Source: Streptomyces amritsarensis (GTDB lineage Bacteria; Actinomycetota; Actinomycetes; Streptomycetales; Streptomycetaceae). Taken from it: a stretch of DNA of 64,000 nucleotides. Made by a program: the position numbers and the translations under genes. A model generated the notes under the pieces. That model worked only from the letters and a program-made list of their open reading frames with translations. It was not told where the DNA came from and ran no database searches. Below are positions 24,763-33,660 of this stretch, piece after piece (position 1 is the stretch's first letter; each line of letters opens with the position of its first letter). The stretch is taken from the NCBI RefSeq assembly GCF_001953875.1, contig NZ_MQUR01000033.1, positions 1-64,000 of the forward strand, written 5' to 3'.

Positions 24763-25512
24763 CTAGGGGGCCGCGGGGGCCGGGGACTGTTCGACGAGGC
24801 GGCCGTCGCGCAGTTCCACCACGCGGTCGGCGAGTTCGATCAGGTTGGGGTCGTGCGTGGCGACGAGGACGGTGACCGACTCGCTGCGCACCACCGCGCG
24901 CAGCAGTTCCATGATCGACCGGCCTGTTTCGGAGTCGAGTTGGCCCGTGGGCTCGTCCGCGATGATGAGGTCGGGGTCGTTGGCGAGGGCGCGGGCCACC
25001 GCCACGCGCTGCTGCTGGCCGCCGGAGAGTTCGCCCGGGCGCTGCTCGGCGTGGTCCGCGAGGCCGACCAGGGCGAGCAGGGTGCGGGCGCGCTCCTCGC
25101 GTTCCCGGGCCGGCATGCGGCGCAGCCGCATGGGTACGCCGACGTTCTCCGCGGCGGTCAGGACGGGTATCAGGCCGAAGGACTGGAAGACGAAGCCGAT
25201 GCGGTCGCGGCGCAGGGCGAGCAGGTCCGGTTCGCCCAGGGCCGCGAGGTCGGTGCCGTCGACGCTGATCCGGCCGGACGTCGGGGTGTCGAGGCCGCCG
25301 ACGAGGTTCAGCAGGGTCGTCTTGCCGGAGCCCGACCGGCCCTTGAGGGCGGTGAGTTCGCCCCGGCGGACCTCGAAGGACACGCCGCGCAGGGCGTGGA
25401 CGGCCTGCGCCCCGCTGCCGAAGCTGTGGTGCACGTCGTCCACGACCACGATCGGCGGGCCGTCGGCCTCCCGTGCCGCCGGGACCGTGGCCGTTTCCTG
25501 GTGGTCCGTCAT
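24763..25512 (-). CDS. LolD/MacB-type ABC transporter ATPase
   Basis: A 249-residue ATP-binding protein. Walker A GRSGSGKTT (58-66), Q-loop Q110, signature LSGGQ (162-166), Walker B LIIADEP (182-188) and switch H220 are all present, and the HAL/LRGVSFEVRRGEL start is typical of the LolD/MacB/FtsE group that powers FtsX-type permeases. The ATG at 25512 is chosen; a longer frame adds an Arg-rich stretch. It is divergent from a huge FtsX-like permease gene, so the two probably form one transporter. Confidence 0.9.
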   Translation of the reverse strand: MTDHQETATVPAAREADGPPIVVVDDVHHSFGSGAQAVHALRGVSFEVRRGELTALKGRSGSGKTTLLNLVGGLDTPTSGRISVDGTDLAALGEPDLLALRRDRIGFVFQSFGLIPVLTAAENVGVPMRLRRMPAREREERARTLLALVGLADHAEQRPGELSGGQQQRVAVARALANDPDLIIADEPTGQLDSETGRSIMELLRAVVRSESVTVLVATHDPNLIELADRVVELRDGRLVEQSPAPAAP

Positions 25513-25725
25513 CGCCTGTACCCCCCGTTGGGTCGTCCGAGCGGGCGTCCGGGCGGAGCGTCCGGCTCCGGGTCGCGCGCCCCGCTCACATGCCGCTGCA
25601 ACATTCTGATCGCATTTGCGCATCTGTCGCACCAATCACGCAAGCCCCTTCCGTCCATGGCCCGAATCTGACAACATCGTCCGCTATCCGGTACCTGGGG
25701 TCCGGACGGGGGAGGAACTCAACAC

Positions 25726-28700
25726 GTGCTCGGCTTCGTCGTGCGCCGGCTGCGCGGGCGATGGCCGCTCGCCGTCGCCGTGCTGCTCACCGTACTGATC
25801 ACCGCGACCGCTCTGACCGCGCTGACGGCTTTCACCCGCGGGGTGGGGGAGGAGGGCCTGCGACGGGCCCTGACCGGTCCGGAACAGCCCCGGACCGCCG
25901 TCGTGATCACCAGCGGCCATCCCGCCGAGTCCCGCGCCAAGGACGACGACTCCGTCCGCGCCTACGCGGACGAGGTGTTCGGGCGGCTCCCCGTCGCCGC
26001 GGAGAGCGTGGCCCGCAGCCGCTCGTACGGGCTTCCCGGCGCCGCCGCCTCCGGCCAGGACGCCGACCTGACCCTCCTCGCCGCCTTCGGCCGGGACCAC
26101 GTACAGCTGCTCGCCGGCCACTGGCCCGGCCCGGTCACCGCACCGGCCGGGACCGCCGCCGCCCCTGCTTCTGCCGATGCTGCGGCACCGCTGCAGGTCG
26201 CCGTGCCGCGCGCCGCCCTCGCCCGCCTCGGCCTCGCCGAGTCCGCCCTGCCCGCACCGGTCCGCCTCGACGACCGGTTCGGCGGCCCCCCGCTCACCGT
26301 GCTGGTCACCGGCGTGTACCGGGCCGCCGACCCGGACGCCGGATACTGGCGGCTCGACCCGCTCGGCGGCCGCGAGGTCCAGTCCAGCACCCTTGCCACC
26401 TACGGCCCGCTGATGGTGGACGACAGCGCCTTCACCACGGGCGCGCTCCTGCAGAACTACCGCCTCACGCTGCTCACGCCCGATCTGGGCACCCTGCGCA
26501 CCACCGAGGCCGAGGCGATCCGCGACGCCGCGGAACCGGCCGCCGCCGCCCTGGAGGCCGCCACCTCCCTCCGGACCGCCACCGAACTGCCGAAGGTCCT
26601 CGCCGAACTGGACTCCGGCCTGCGCGTCGCCCGCTCGACCGTGATGATGGGCGCCCTCCAGCTCGCCGTCCTGGCCACCGCCGCACTGCTCCTCGTCTCC
26701 CACATCGTCACGGTCCGCCAGGAGCCGGAGCGCGTCCTGCTCACCGCCCGCGGCGCCTCCCGCCGCCGGCTCGGCGCCCTGAGCGCGGCCGAGTCCCTGC
26801 TGCTCGCCCTGCCCGCCGCCGTCCTGGCGCCGCTGCTGACCCCGCCCCTGCTGCGCCTGTTCAACCGGTTCGGGCCACTCGGGCGGGTCCACCTGGAGAT
26901 CCCGGACACCTGGCTGGTGTGGCCCGTCGCGGCCGGCTGCGCCCTGGCCTGCGTCCTGCTCACGACCCTGCCGTCCGTCCTGCGCGGCGCCTCGGCCGCC
27001 GTACTGCGCCGCGCCGGCAGCCGCCAGGCGGTGGTGACCGGGGCCGCCCGCTCCGGCCTGGACCTGGCCGTGGTGGCCCTCGCCGTCCTCGGCTACCGGC
27101 AGCTGTCGCAGTACGGCGGGACGGACGGACCGCCGCCCGCCACCGGCTTCGGCGGCGGGCTCGGCGTGGACCCCGTCCTGGTCGCCGCCCCGGCCCTCGC
27201 CCTGTGCGGAGGCACCCTGCTCGTCCTGCGGCTGCTGCCGTTCGCCGCGCGCGCCGCAGGACGCCTGGCCGCGCGCGGCCGGAGCCTGGCCCCGGCCCTG
27301 TTCGGCTGGCAGCTCGCCCGCCGCCCCGGCCGAGCCACCGGCCCCGTACTGCTCCTCGTACTCGCCGTCTCCAGCGGCATCCTGGCCCTCGGCCAGGACT
27401 CCGCCTGGTCCGCGTCCCAGCGCGACCAGGCCGACTTCGCGACCGCCGGCGGCCTGCGGATCTCCGCGAGCAGCATGCCCGCGATGGGACAGGCCGGACG
27501 CTACGGGGCCCTCCCGGGCGGCGACCGCCTGGTCCCGGTGGTCCGCCGCGAGCAGCAACTGCCCGGCGGGATCGTCGCCGACGTCCTCGCCCTCGACGCC
27601 GCCAAGGCAGGCGAACGGGTACCGCTCCGCGCCGACCTGCGGGGCGGCCGAGACATGCGCGAACTCTTCGCGCCGCTCACCGACACCGCCGCCCAGGCCC
27701 CCGGGGTGGCACTGCCCGGCAACCCGCGCCGGATCGACCTCGATGTGACCGTACGCTCCTCCGGTACCGGCTGGGCCGCAGTCAGCGTGCTGCTGCGCGA
27801 CCGGTTCGGGGCGGTCCACGGCACGCAGTCGGTCACCCTGCCGGCGGGCGGCGACACCACCCTCGCCTTCCCCCTGGACACCCTGACCGGCGCCCCGGTC
27901 GGATCGGCCGCGGCCCCACTGACCCTGGCGGGCCTGCGCCTCTCCTACGCCGGGGACGGCGGCCCGCCCGGCGACGGGAGCGAACTGACGCTGCGCCGCA
28001 TCGGTGTCTCCGACACCGTCGACGGCGCCGCGGCGGCCGTCCCCGCACCCGCCACCGCCGGCCCGGGCGGCTGGCGGGCGCTGCCCCCGCAGGGGCAGCG
28101 CATCCAGCGTGCGCCCGAACCGTCCCCCGTCCCGGCCGGATCCACGGACCTGGCGCGGCTGCGCTACTGGGGCGGGTTCGGCACCGACAGGGGAGTCACC
28201 GTCGTACTGTTCCCGACGCCGTCCGCGCCGCCCGCCGACGCGGTCCCGGCCGTCGCCACCACCCGCTACCTGCGCAGCGTGGGCGCCGCCGTCGGCGACA
28301 CGGTCCCGGTCCCGATGGACGGGGCGACCGTCCCCATGCGGATCACCGCCGCCGTGGACTCCCTCCCCGTGGCCGGACGGACGGCGCTCGCCGCCGACCT
28401 GCGCACGCTCGGCCGGTTCCTGCTGGAGGCCGCCGGCCGGCAGCCGGGCCCGCCCACCGAGTGGTGGCTGCCCGCCACCTCGGCCGCGGACCCCGCGCCC
28501 GCCCGCGCCGCCGCCGAACTGCGCGCGGGTGTCAGGACCGAGCGCGTCCAACTCCGCGAGGAGATCACCGACCGCCTCCTGGACGACCCGCTGAGCGCCG
28601 GCCCGCAGAGCGCCCTGGCCGCCCTCGCCGTCGCCTGCGCGGTCCTGGCGGCCATCGGCTTCGCGACCGCCACGGCCGCCGAACGAAGGGTGCGCGGCCG

Positions 28701-29022
28701 GGAGTTCTCCGTCCTGCTCGCGCTCGGCACACCGCGCCGGTCCTTGGCCGTGGCGGCCGCCGCCGAGGGCGGCGTGCTGATCCTCGTCGGGACCGCCGTC
28801 GGGACCGGGCTGGGCGTGGCCCTCGTCCATCTGATGGCGCCCCTGATCGTGCTGACCCCGTCGGCCGGGCGGCCGTTCCCGCCCGTGCAGGTGGACATGC
28901 CGTTCTGGCAGATCCTGCTGACGGCCGCCGCCATCGCCGCCGTACCCCTGCTGTCGGCCGCCTTCAGCGGCCCCCGGGGCCGCGACATCGCCGCCCGGCT
29001 GCGCCCCGTGGAGGAGATGTGA
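25726..29022 (+). CDS. Very large FtsX-like ABC permease
   Basis: A 1098-residue permease with an N-terminal membrane helix (about 10-32), a large extracellular domain, and hydrophobic clusters near 305-345, 355-430, 470-570 and, after a second long extracellular part, 960-1080. The C-terminal segment ERRVRGREFSVLLALGTPRRSLAVAAAAEG is the FtsX/MacB coupling signature. Such permeases move lipoproteins, peptides or lipids outward, or transmit force, rather than import. The GTG at 25726 has GGGAGGAACT 8 bases upstream. It overlaps the next permease gene by 4 bases. Substrate unknown. Confidence 0.86.
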   Translation: MLGFVVRRLRGRWPLAVAVLLTVLITATALTALTAFTRGVGEEGLRRALTGPEQPRTAVVITSGHPAESRAKDDDSVRAYADEVFGRLPVAAESVARSRSYGLPGAAASGQDADLTLLAAFGRDHVQLLAGHWPGPVTAPAGTAAAPASADAAAPLQVAVPRAALARLGLAESALPAPVRLDDRFGGPPLTVLVTGVYRAADPDAGYWRLDPLGGREVQSSTLATYGPLMVDDSAFTTGALLQNYRLTLLTPDLGTLRTTEAEAIRDAAEPAAAALEAATSLRTATELPKVLAELDSGLRVARSTVMMGALQLAVLATAALLLVSHIVTVRQEPERVLLTARGASRRRLGALSAAESLLLALPAAVLAPLLTPPLLRLFNRFGPLGRVHLEIPDTWLVWPVAAGCALACVLLTTLPSVLRGASAAVLRRAGSRQAVVTGAARSGLDLAVVALAVLGYRQLSQYGGTDGPPPATGFGGGLGVDPVLVAAPALALCGGTLLVLRLLPFAARAAGRLAARGRSLAPALFGWQLARRPGRATGPVLLLVLAVSSGILALGQDSAWSASQRDQADFATAGGLRISASSMPAMGQAGRYGALPGGDRLVPVVRREQQLPGGIVADVLALDAAKAGERVPLRADLRGGRDMRELFAPLTDTAAQAPGVALPGNPRRIDLDVTVRSSGTGWAAVSVLLRDRFGAVHGTQSVTLPAGGDTTLAFPLDTLTGAPVGSAAAPLTLAGLRLSYAGDGGPPGDGSELTLRRIGVSDTVDGAAAAVPAPATAGPGGWRALPPQGQRIQRAPEPSPVPAGSTDLARLRYWGGFGTDRGVTVVLFPTPSAPPADAVPAVATTRYLRSVGAAVGDTVPVPMDGATVPMRITAAVDSLPVAGRTALAADLRTLGRFLLEAAGRQPGPPTEWWLPATSAADPAPARAAAELRAGVRTERVQLREEITDRLLDDPLSAGPQSALAALAVACAVLAAIGFATATAAERRVRGREFSVLLALGTPRRSLAVAAAAEGGVLILVGTAVGTGLGVALVHLMAPLIVLTPSAGRPFPPVQVDMPFWQILLTAAAIAAVPLLSAAFSGPRGRDIAARLRPVEEM

Positions 29023-31973
29023 CCACCCCGCCGTCCGCGACCCCGCCGCCGTCCGACCCCCGGCCGTCGGCCACACCCGCGCCGTCCGCGACCCCGCAGC
29101 CCGCGCCGTCCGCCGCGCCGCGGCCCGCGCCGTCCGCCGCGCCGCGGCCCGCGCCGTGGGTGCGGACCCGGCTGCGCGCGGCTCCGCTCGGCACCCTGCT
29201 CGCCGCCGCGCTGGCGTTCGTCGCCGTGCTGCTCGCCGCCGCGCTGCCGAGGGCCCAGGACCGCGGCGCCGACCAGGCCCTCAGGTCCTTCCTGAACGAC
29301 ACCGGGCCGACCCGCACCAGCCTCCAGGCGACCGCGCCGGCTCCCGCGTCCGGGCAGAGCGCCCAAGCCCTCGACCAGACGCTGAAGAGCCTGCTCGCCC
29401 GCACCGGGAACACCTTCCACGTCGACGCCGAGCAGGTCGTCCACGGCACGCGGACCAACAAGCGGCAGCCGCTGATGAATCCGGAACTGTCCCGCCCGCA
29501 CCGCCTCCCGCCCGTGATGTCCCTGCTGTACGTCCAACAGGCCCAGGAACACGTCAAGCTGGTGGAGGGGCGCTGGCCGAGCGGCACCCCGCGGCCCGCC
29601 GGAGGCGCCGCGTACGATCCGCCGCTCCAGGTCGCCCTGTCACGGCAGGCCGCCGACACCATCGGCGCCCGCGTCGGGTCCGTCCTGGCGAGCGCCCCCC
29701 TGGTCGACGGCACGCCGTCCGTGGAGGTCGTGGGCCTCTTCTCGGTCCCGGACGAGACCGACGCCTTCTGGGTGGGCATGGACTGCCTCCCGCGCGCCTG
29801 CAAGAAGTTCGCCGGCGACAGCTACCTGTGGGAGGCCGACGCCTTCATCGGGGCCGGCGACCTCGACCGGATGGACCTCTGGGGCCACGACGCCCAGGAC
29901 TTCTGGCGCCTCCCCGTCGACGTCGACCGCCTGCGGGCCGACCGCCTCGACGCCACGAAGGAGGAGATCGCCTCCCACGTGGCCGGTCCCACCGCCGCCG
30001 CCCTCTCGTTCGAAACCCGCCGCGAGCGGCTGCGGACCACCTCATGGCTGCCCGAGCTGTTCGAGCAGGCCCACCAACGCAGGCAGGCTGCGGCTCCGCT
30101 CGCGCTCATCGGACCCGCCGGGGTCGGCGGGGTCGCCTTCGTCGTCCTGTGCCTCGCCGGCGCGCTCGCCGCGGACCGGCGCGACGCCGAACTGCGGCTG
30201 CTGCTGGCGCGCGGCGGTTCCCGCTCCGCCATCGCCGGCCGGCTCCTCGGGGAGGGCGCCGTCACCGTCCTGCCGGCCGCGGCCGCCGCCACCGCGCTCG
30301 CCGTGCTCCTGCTGCCCACCCCACGGCTCGCCCCCGCGCTGCTCTCGGCCGCGACCGTCGCGCTGCTCGCGCTGCTGGCCCTCCCCGTACGGGCGGCCGT
30401 GCTGCTGACCCCGCCGCGTCCGCACGGGCGCTGGCGCCGGCCCGTCGCCGAACTGCTCGTCCTCGCCGCCACGGCCGCCGCCGTCCTGGAGGTCCGCCGC
30501 CGCGGGGTCGCCCCGGCCGGCAGCGACCCGGACCCGCTGCTCGTCGTGTCCCCGCTGCTGCTCGCCCTGTGCGGGGCGCTGCTGCTGGCCCGGGTCCAGC
30601 CGGTGGTGACCGGGTGGTTCGCCCGGGTGGCCGGCCGCCGCCCCGGACTGGTCGGCTTCCTCGGACTCGCCCGGGCCGCCCGCGGCTCCGGTGCCCGCGG
30701 CGCGGGCCGCTCCGGCCCGTCGGTCCTGCCGATGGTCGCCCTGCTGCTCGCCATCACCACCGGCGGGTTCGGTGCCGCCGTCCTGCAGTCCGTGGACTCG
30801 GGCCGGCTCGGCGTCGCCCGGCTGACGGTCGGCGGCGACGCCTCGATCACGGCCTTCGGCAAGGCGGACCTCCCGGACGGCCTCGCGAAGGCCGCCGGCG
30901 AACTGCCCGGCGTACGGACCTCCGTGCCGCTGTGGATCGACCACGACTCGGCCCTCGTCGGCACCGTCCAGCGCTCCAGCCAGGTCAACCTGATCGTCGT
31001 CGAGCCGGCCGCCTACGCGGAACTCTCCCGCGTCCTCGGCTGCGGCGCCTTCGACCCCGCCCTGCTGGCCACGGGCGGCGGGGAGTCCGCGGACGCGCCG
31101 GTGCCCGCCCTGTTCAGCTCCGGCGTGGCGCGCCTGGGCGGCTCCGGGACCTTCACGATCCAGCCCGGCAACGGCGGCGAGGTGCGGGTCCGGGGCGCCG
31201 CCGTGATCGACTGCACCCCGGCGGTCCCGGCCGCGGACGCCGCGACCGTCGTCCTGCCCGCCGGCCGCGCGACCGCCCTGATCGGCGGCTCCGACCGCCC
31301 GAACCGGTGGTTCGGCCTCGGCCCCGTCTCCGGGGACCGGCTGCGCGCGCTGGTCCGCTCCGCGCTCCCGCCGGAGTCCGCCGCGCCGTCGCCGTCGCCG
31401 TCGCCGGCGCCCTCGCCGTCGCCGACCGCCCGGGTCCCCGCCGAAGGCCGAGGCCAGGCTCCCGAGACGCAACCGGACGACGAGGTGTATCCCGTGCGCA
31501 CCAGCGCCGACGCCGTCGCCGAGCTGGGCGCCGATCCGCTCCAGCGGTCGGCGGAGCGCCTCTTCTGGGCCTCCGTGGCCGGAGCGGCCGGCTTCGCCCT
31601 GCTGGCCGTACTGCTGACGCTGATGCGGACCGTCCCCGAACGCGCGGCGCTGCTGGCCCGGCTGCGCACGATGGGCCTGCGCCGTCGGCAGGGCGTCGCG
31701 CTGATCCTCGCCGAGACCCTGCCGCAGACCCTGGCCGCGACGCTCGGCGGGGCCCTGGCGGCCGCCGCCGCGGTGGCGCTGCTGGGTCCGGCGATGGACC
31801 TGTCCACCCTGGTCGGCGCGAGCGTGCCGACCGGCATACGGCTCACCGCCGGGCCCGTACTGACCCAGGCCCTGGGCCTGGCCGCCCTGGTCGCCGCGGC
31901 CGTGCTCGTCGAGGCGGCGACATCCGGGCGACGGCAGATCACCACCGAGTTGAGAGCGGGAGACCAGCGTTGA
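29019..31973 (+). CDS. Second large FtsX-like ABC permease
   Basis: A 984-residue permease beginning with a 45-residue Pro/Ala/Ser tail that comes from short DNA repeats (about 29040-29155). A membrane helix (about 55-75) and an extracellular domain follow. Further hydrophobic clusters lie near residues 365-390, 405-540, 570-590 and 850-960. A Pro-Ser linker (SPSPSPAPSPSP, about 790-801) precedes the last membrane part, where LLARLRTMGLRRRQGVALILAETLPQT is the FtsX-type ATPase-contact region. The GTG at 29019 overlaps the upstream stop codon (GTGA), so translation is coupled. It is probably the heterodimer partner of the first permease. Confidence 0.84.
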   Translation: MTTPPSATPPPSDPRPSATPAPSATPQPAPSAAPRPAPSAAPRPAPWVRTRLRAAPLGTLLAAALAFVAVLLAAALPRAQDRGADQALRSFLNDTGPTRTSLQATAPAPASGQSAQALDQTLKSLLARTGNTFHVDAEQVVHGTRTNKRQPLMNPELSRPHRLPPVMSLLYVQQAQEHVKLVEGRWPSGTPRPAGGAAYDPPLQVALSRQAADTIGARVGSVLASAPLVDGTPSVEVVGLFSVPDETDAFWVGMDCLPRACKKFAGDSYLWEADAFIGAGDLDRMDLWGHDAQDFWRLPVDVDRLRADRLDATKEEIASHVAGPTAAALSFETRRERLRTTSWLPELFEQAHQRRQAAAPLALIGPAGVGGVAFVVLCLAGALAADRRDAELRLLLARGGSRSAIAGRLLGEGAVTVLPAAAAATALAVLLLPTPRLAPALLSAATVALLALLALPVRAAVLLTPPRPHGRWRRPVAELLVLAATAAAVLEVRRRGVAPAGSDPDPLLVVSPLLLALCGALLLARVQPVVTGWFARVAGRRPGLVGFLGLARAARGSGARGAGRSGPSVLPMVALLLAITTGGFGAAVLQSVDSGRLGVARLTVGGDASITAFGKADLPDGLAKAAGELPGVRTSVPLWIDHDSALVGTVQRSSQVNLIVVEPAAYAELSRVLGCGAFDPALLATGGGESADAPVPALFSSGVARLGGSGTFTIQPGNGGEVRVRGAAVIDCTPAVPAADAATVVLPAGRATALIGGSDRPNRWFGLGPVSGDRLRALVRSALPPESAAPSPSPSPAPSPSPTARVPAEGRGQAPETQPDDEVYPVRTSADAVAELGADPLQRSAERLFWASVAGAAGFALLAVLLTLMRTVPERAALLARLRTMGLRRRQGVALILAETLPQTLAATLGGALAAAAAVALLGPAMDLSTLVGASVPTGIRLTAGPVLTQALGLAALVAAAVLVEAATSGRRQITTELRAGDQR

Positions 31974-32980
31974 ACAGCGACCAGCCGACGTACGAGGAGC
32001 TGCGCCGCCGGGCGACGGCCGCTGCGGAGCCCCGCACCCCGGCGACGGACGCCGCGATCGCCTGCGACCGCCTGGTCCGGATCTTCAGCACGGACGGCAT
32101 CGAGGTACAGGCACTCCAGGGGCTGGAGCTGACGGTCGCGCAGGGCGACCTGGTGGCCCTCGTGGGCGCCTCGGGCAGCGGCAAGTCCACCCTCCTGAAC
32201 ATCCTGGCGGGACTCGACGTCCCGACGGCGGGCAGCGCGGCGGTCGCCGGCTACGACCTGCTGGAACTGACGGCCCGGGACCGGCTGCGCTACCGGCGCG
32301 AAGCGGTCGGGTTCGTCTTCCAGCAGACGGCCCGCAACCTGCTGCCGTTCCTGACGGCCGCCCAGAACGTGGCCCTTCCGATGCAGTTGAAGGGCGGGGG
32401 CGGTCCCCGGCGCGGCGCGGGCGCCCGCCGCACCGCCCGGGTGGCGGAGATCCTGGACGCCCTCGGGATCGGCGACCTGGCGCACCGGCGTCCGGCGGAA
32501 CTGTCCGGCGGCCAGCAGCAGCGCGTCGCGATCGCCGTGGCGATGGCCAACGACCCCAAGGTGCTCCTGGCCGACGAACCCACCGGCGAACTCGACTCGG
32601 AGACGGCCGCGGCCGTCTTCGAGACCTTCCGCACCGTCAACAAGGAACTCGGCGTCACCGTGGTCATCGTGACGCACGACCCCATGGTGGCGGGCGAGGT
32701 CCGCCGCACGGTCGCGATCCGCGACGGCCGCACCAGCAGCGAGGTCCTGCGCCGGCTGGTCACCGACGAGCACGGCGAGGAATCCATCAGCGAACGCGAG
32801 TACGTCGTCCTGGACCGCTCGGGGCGCGTCCAGCTCCCCCCGAAGTTCCTGGAGGCCCTGGGCATGGAGCACCGGGTGGCGGTCGACCTGGCAACGGACC
32901 ACATCGAGCTCCGCCCGGACCGCGGCGAGGAGGTCTCCTCCGGATCGCGCGGGGCCCGCGCCGCCGGGCACCCCGCCTGA
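31970..32980 (+). CDS. ABC transporter ATPase with AbrB-like C-terminal domain
   Basis: A 336-residue protein. Residues 30-255 are a LolD/MacB-type ATPase: Walker A GASGSGKS (66-73), Q118, LSGGQ (178-182), Walker B VLLADEP (198-204), H236. An extra tail (about 278-315) reads YVVLDRSGRVQLPPKFLEALG followed by HRVAVDLATDHIELRP, which looks like an AbrB/MazE/MraZ swapped-hairpin fold normally used for DNA binding or oligomerisation. The TTG at 31970 overlaps the permease stop (TTGA), with GCGGGAG upstream; no better start exists before the conserved ATPase region. It is translationally coupled to the permeases. Confidence 0.85.
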   Translation: MNSDQPTYEELRRRATAAAEPRTPATDAAIACDRLVRIFSTDGIEVQALQGLELTVAQGDLVALVGASGSGKSTLLNILAGLDVPTAGSAAVAGYDLLELTARDRLRYRREAVGFVFQQTARNLLPFLTAAQNVALPMQLKGGGGPRRGAGARRTARVAEILDALGIGDLAHRRPAELSGGQQQRVAIAVAMANDPKVLLADEPTGELDSETAAAVFETFRTVNKELGVTVVIVTHDPMVAGEVRRTVAIRDGRTSSEVLRRLVTDEHGEESISEREYVVLDRSGRVQLPPKFLEALGMEHRVAVDLATDHIELRPDRGEEVSSGSRGARAAGHPA

Positions 32981-33660
32981 TCCTCCTGATTGCGTCCGGG
33001 AGACCCCGTGGTGCTCGGGGCTGCCGGGTACGTCCGGTCCGCGAGGAGCTCCCCCCCGGCCCTGCGGCCCGGGTCCCGGCCCTGCGGCCCGGGTCCCGGC
33101 CCTGCGGCCCTCGGCCTTGCGGCCTTGTGGGCCTGCGGCCCTCGGCCTTGCGGCCTTGTGGGCTGTGGGGAGCGCCATGGCACCGGACAGCGCGGGCTCG
33201 GCCGCCGTGATCGGGAAGGAGACGGCCGGGCCGACGGGGCCGTCGGGCAACCGGTGCGGGCGGGCGTCCCGGACGGGGCAGGCCGGTCGGACTGCCCATC
33301 ACGAGGCCCGAGAACCACGGGTGTTCGTCCACCGCCCCCGCCGGGCCCTGCCTCCGGAGTGGCCTCCTGTGCCGGGACCGCTTCTGCCGGGCCTGCGTTC
33401 GGCGGGGCTGCCTCGGCGGCAGGGCCGCGGCAGATCCGCGACGGGACGGGAGCACTCCCATGGGGGTCAGCCTGTTGGCCCACTGCGGCCTGACATGCCG
33501 TCACACCGCCCCCTACGCTGCAGTGCGCGCATGCTCCGGCAGGCCGGAGCGCGCCGCTGTCGCGACCTCACGTGCCGCCCGGACAGCGCCCGGACCCGTC
33601 GGCGAGGTCGCGCCCGACGACGGGCCCGCCCCCGAACCCCGGCCGAAAGGTCTGCCGCCG
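32981..33660. other. Gene-free stretch with GC-rich repeats
   Basis: No convincing gene is seen in these 680 bases. The part at 33059-33163 is repetitive (listed separately); the rest is GC-rich, with no terminator or promoter that stands out. Open frames here have arginine/proline-rich, unrelated-looking products. Confidence 0.5.
33061..33163. repeat. Two adjacent tandem duplications (20 bp and 31 bp)
   Basis: A 20-base unit is present twice in tandem (33061-33080 and 33081-33100). It runs directly into a 31-base unit present twice (33102-33132 and 33133-33163, identical). The CCTGCGGCCC segment links both units. Confidence 0.8.

Noticed and set aside
25473..31973. A single 2166-codon open frame over most of the permease locus
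   Set aside because: Only the part from 29019 is a real gene; the rest is an Arg/Pro-rich alternate frame of the first permease, a common effect of high GC.
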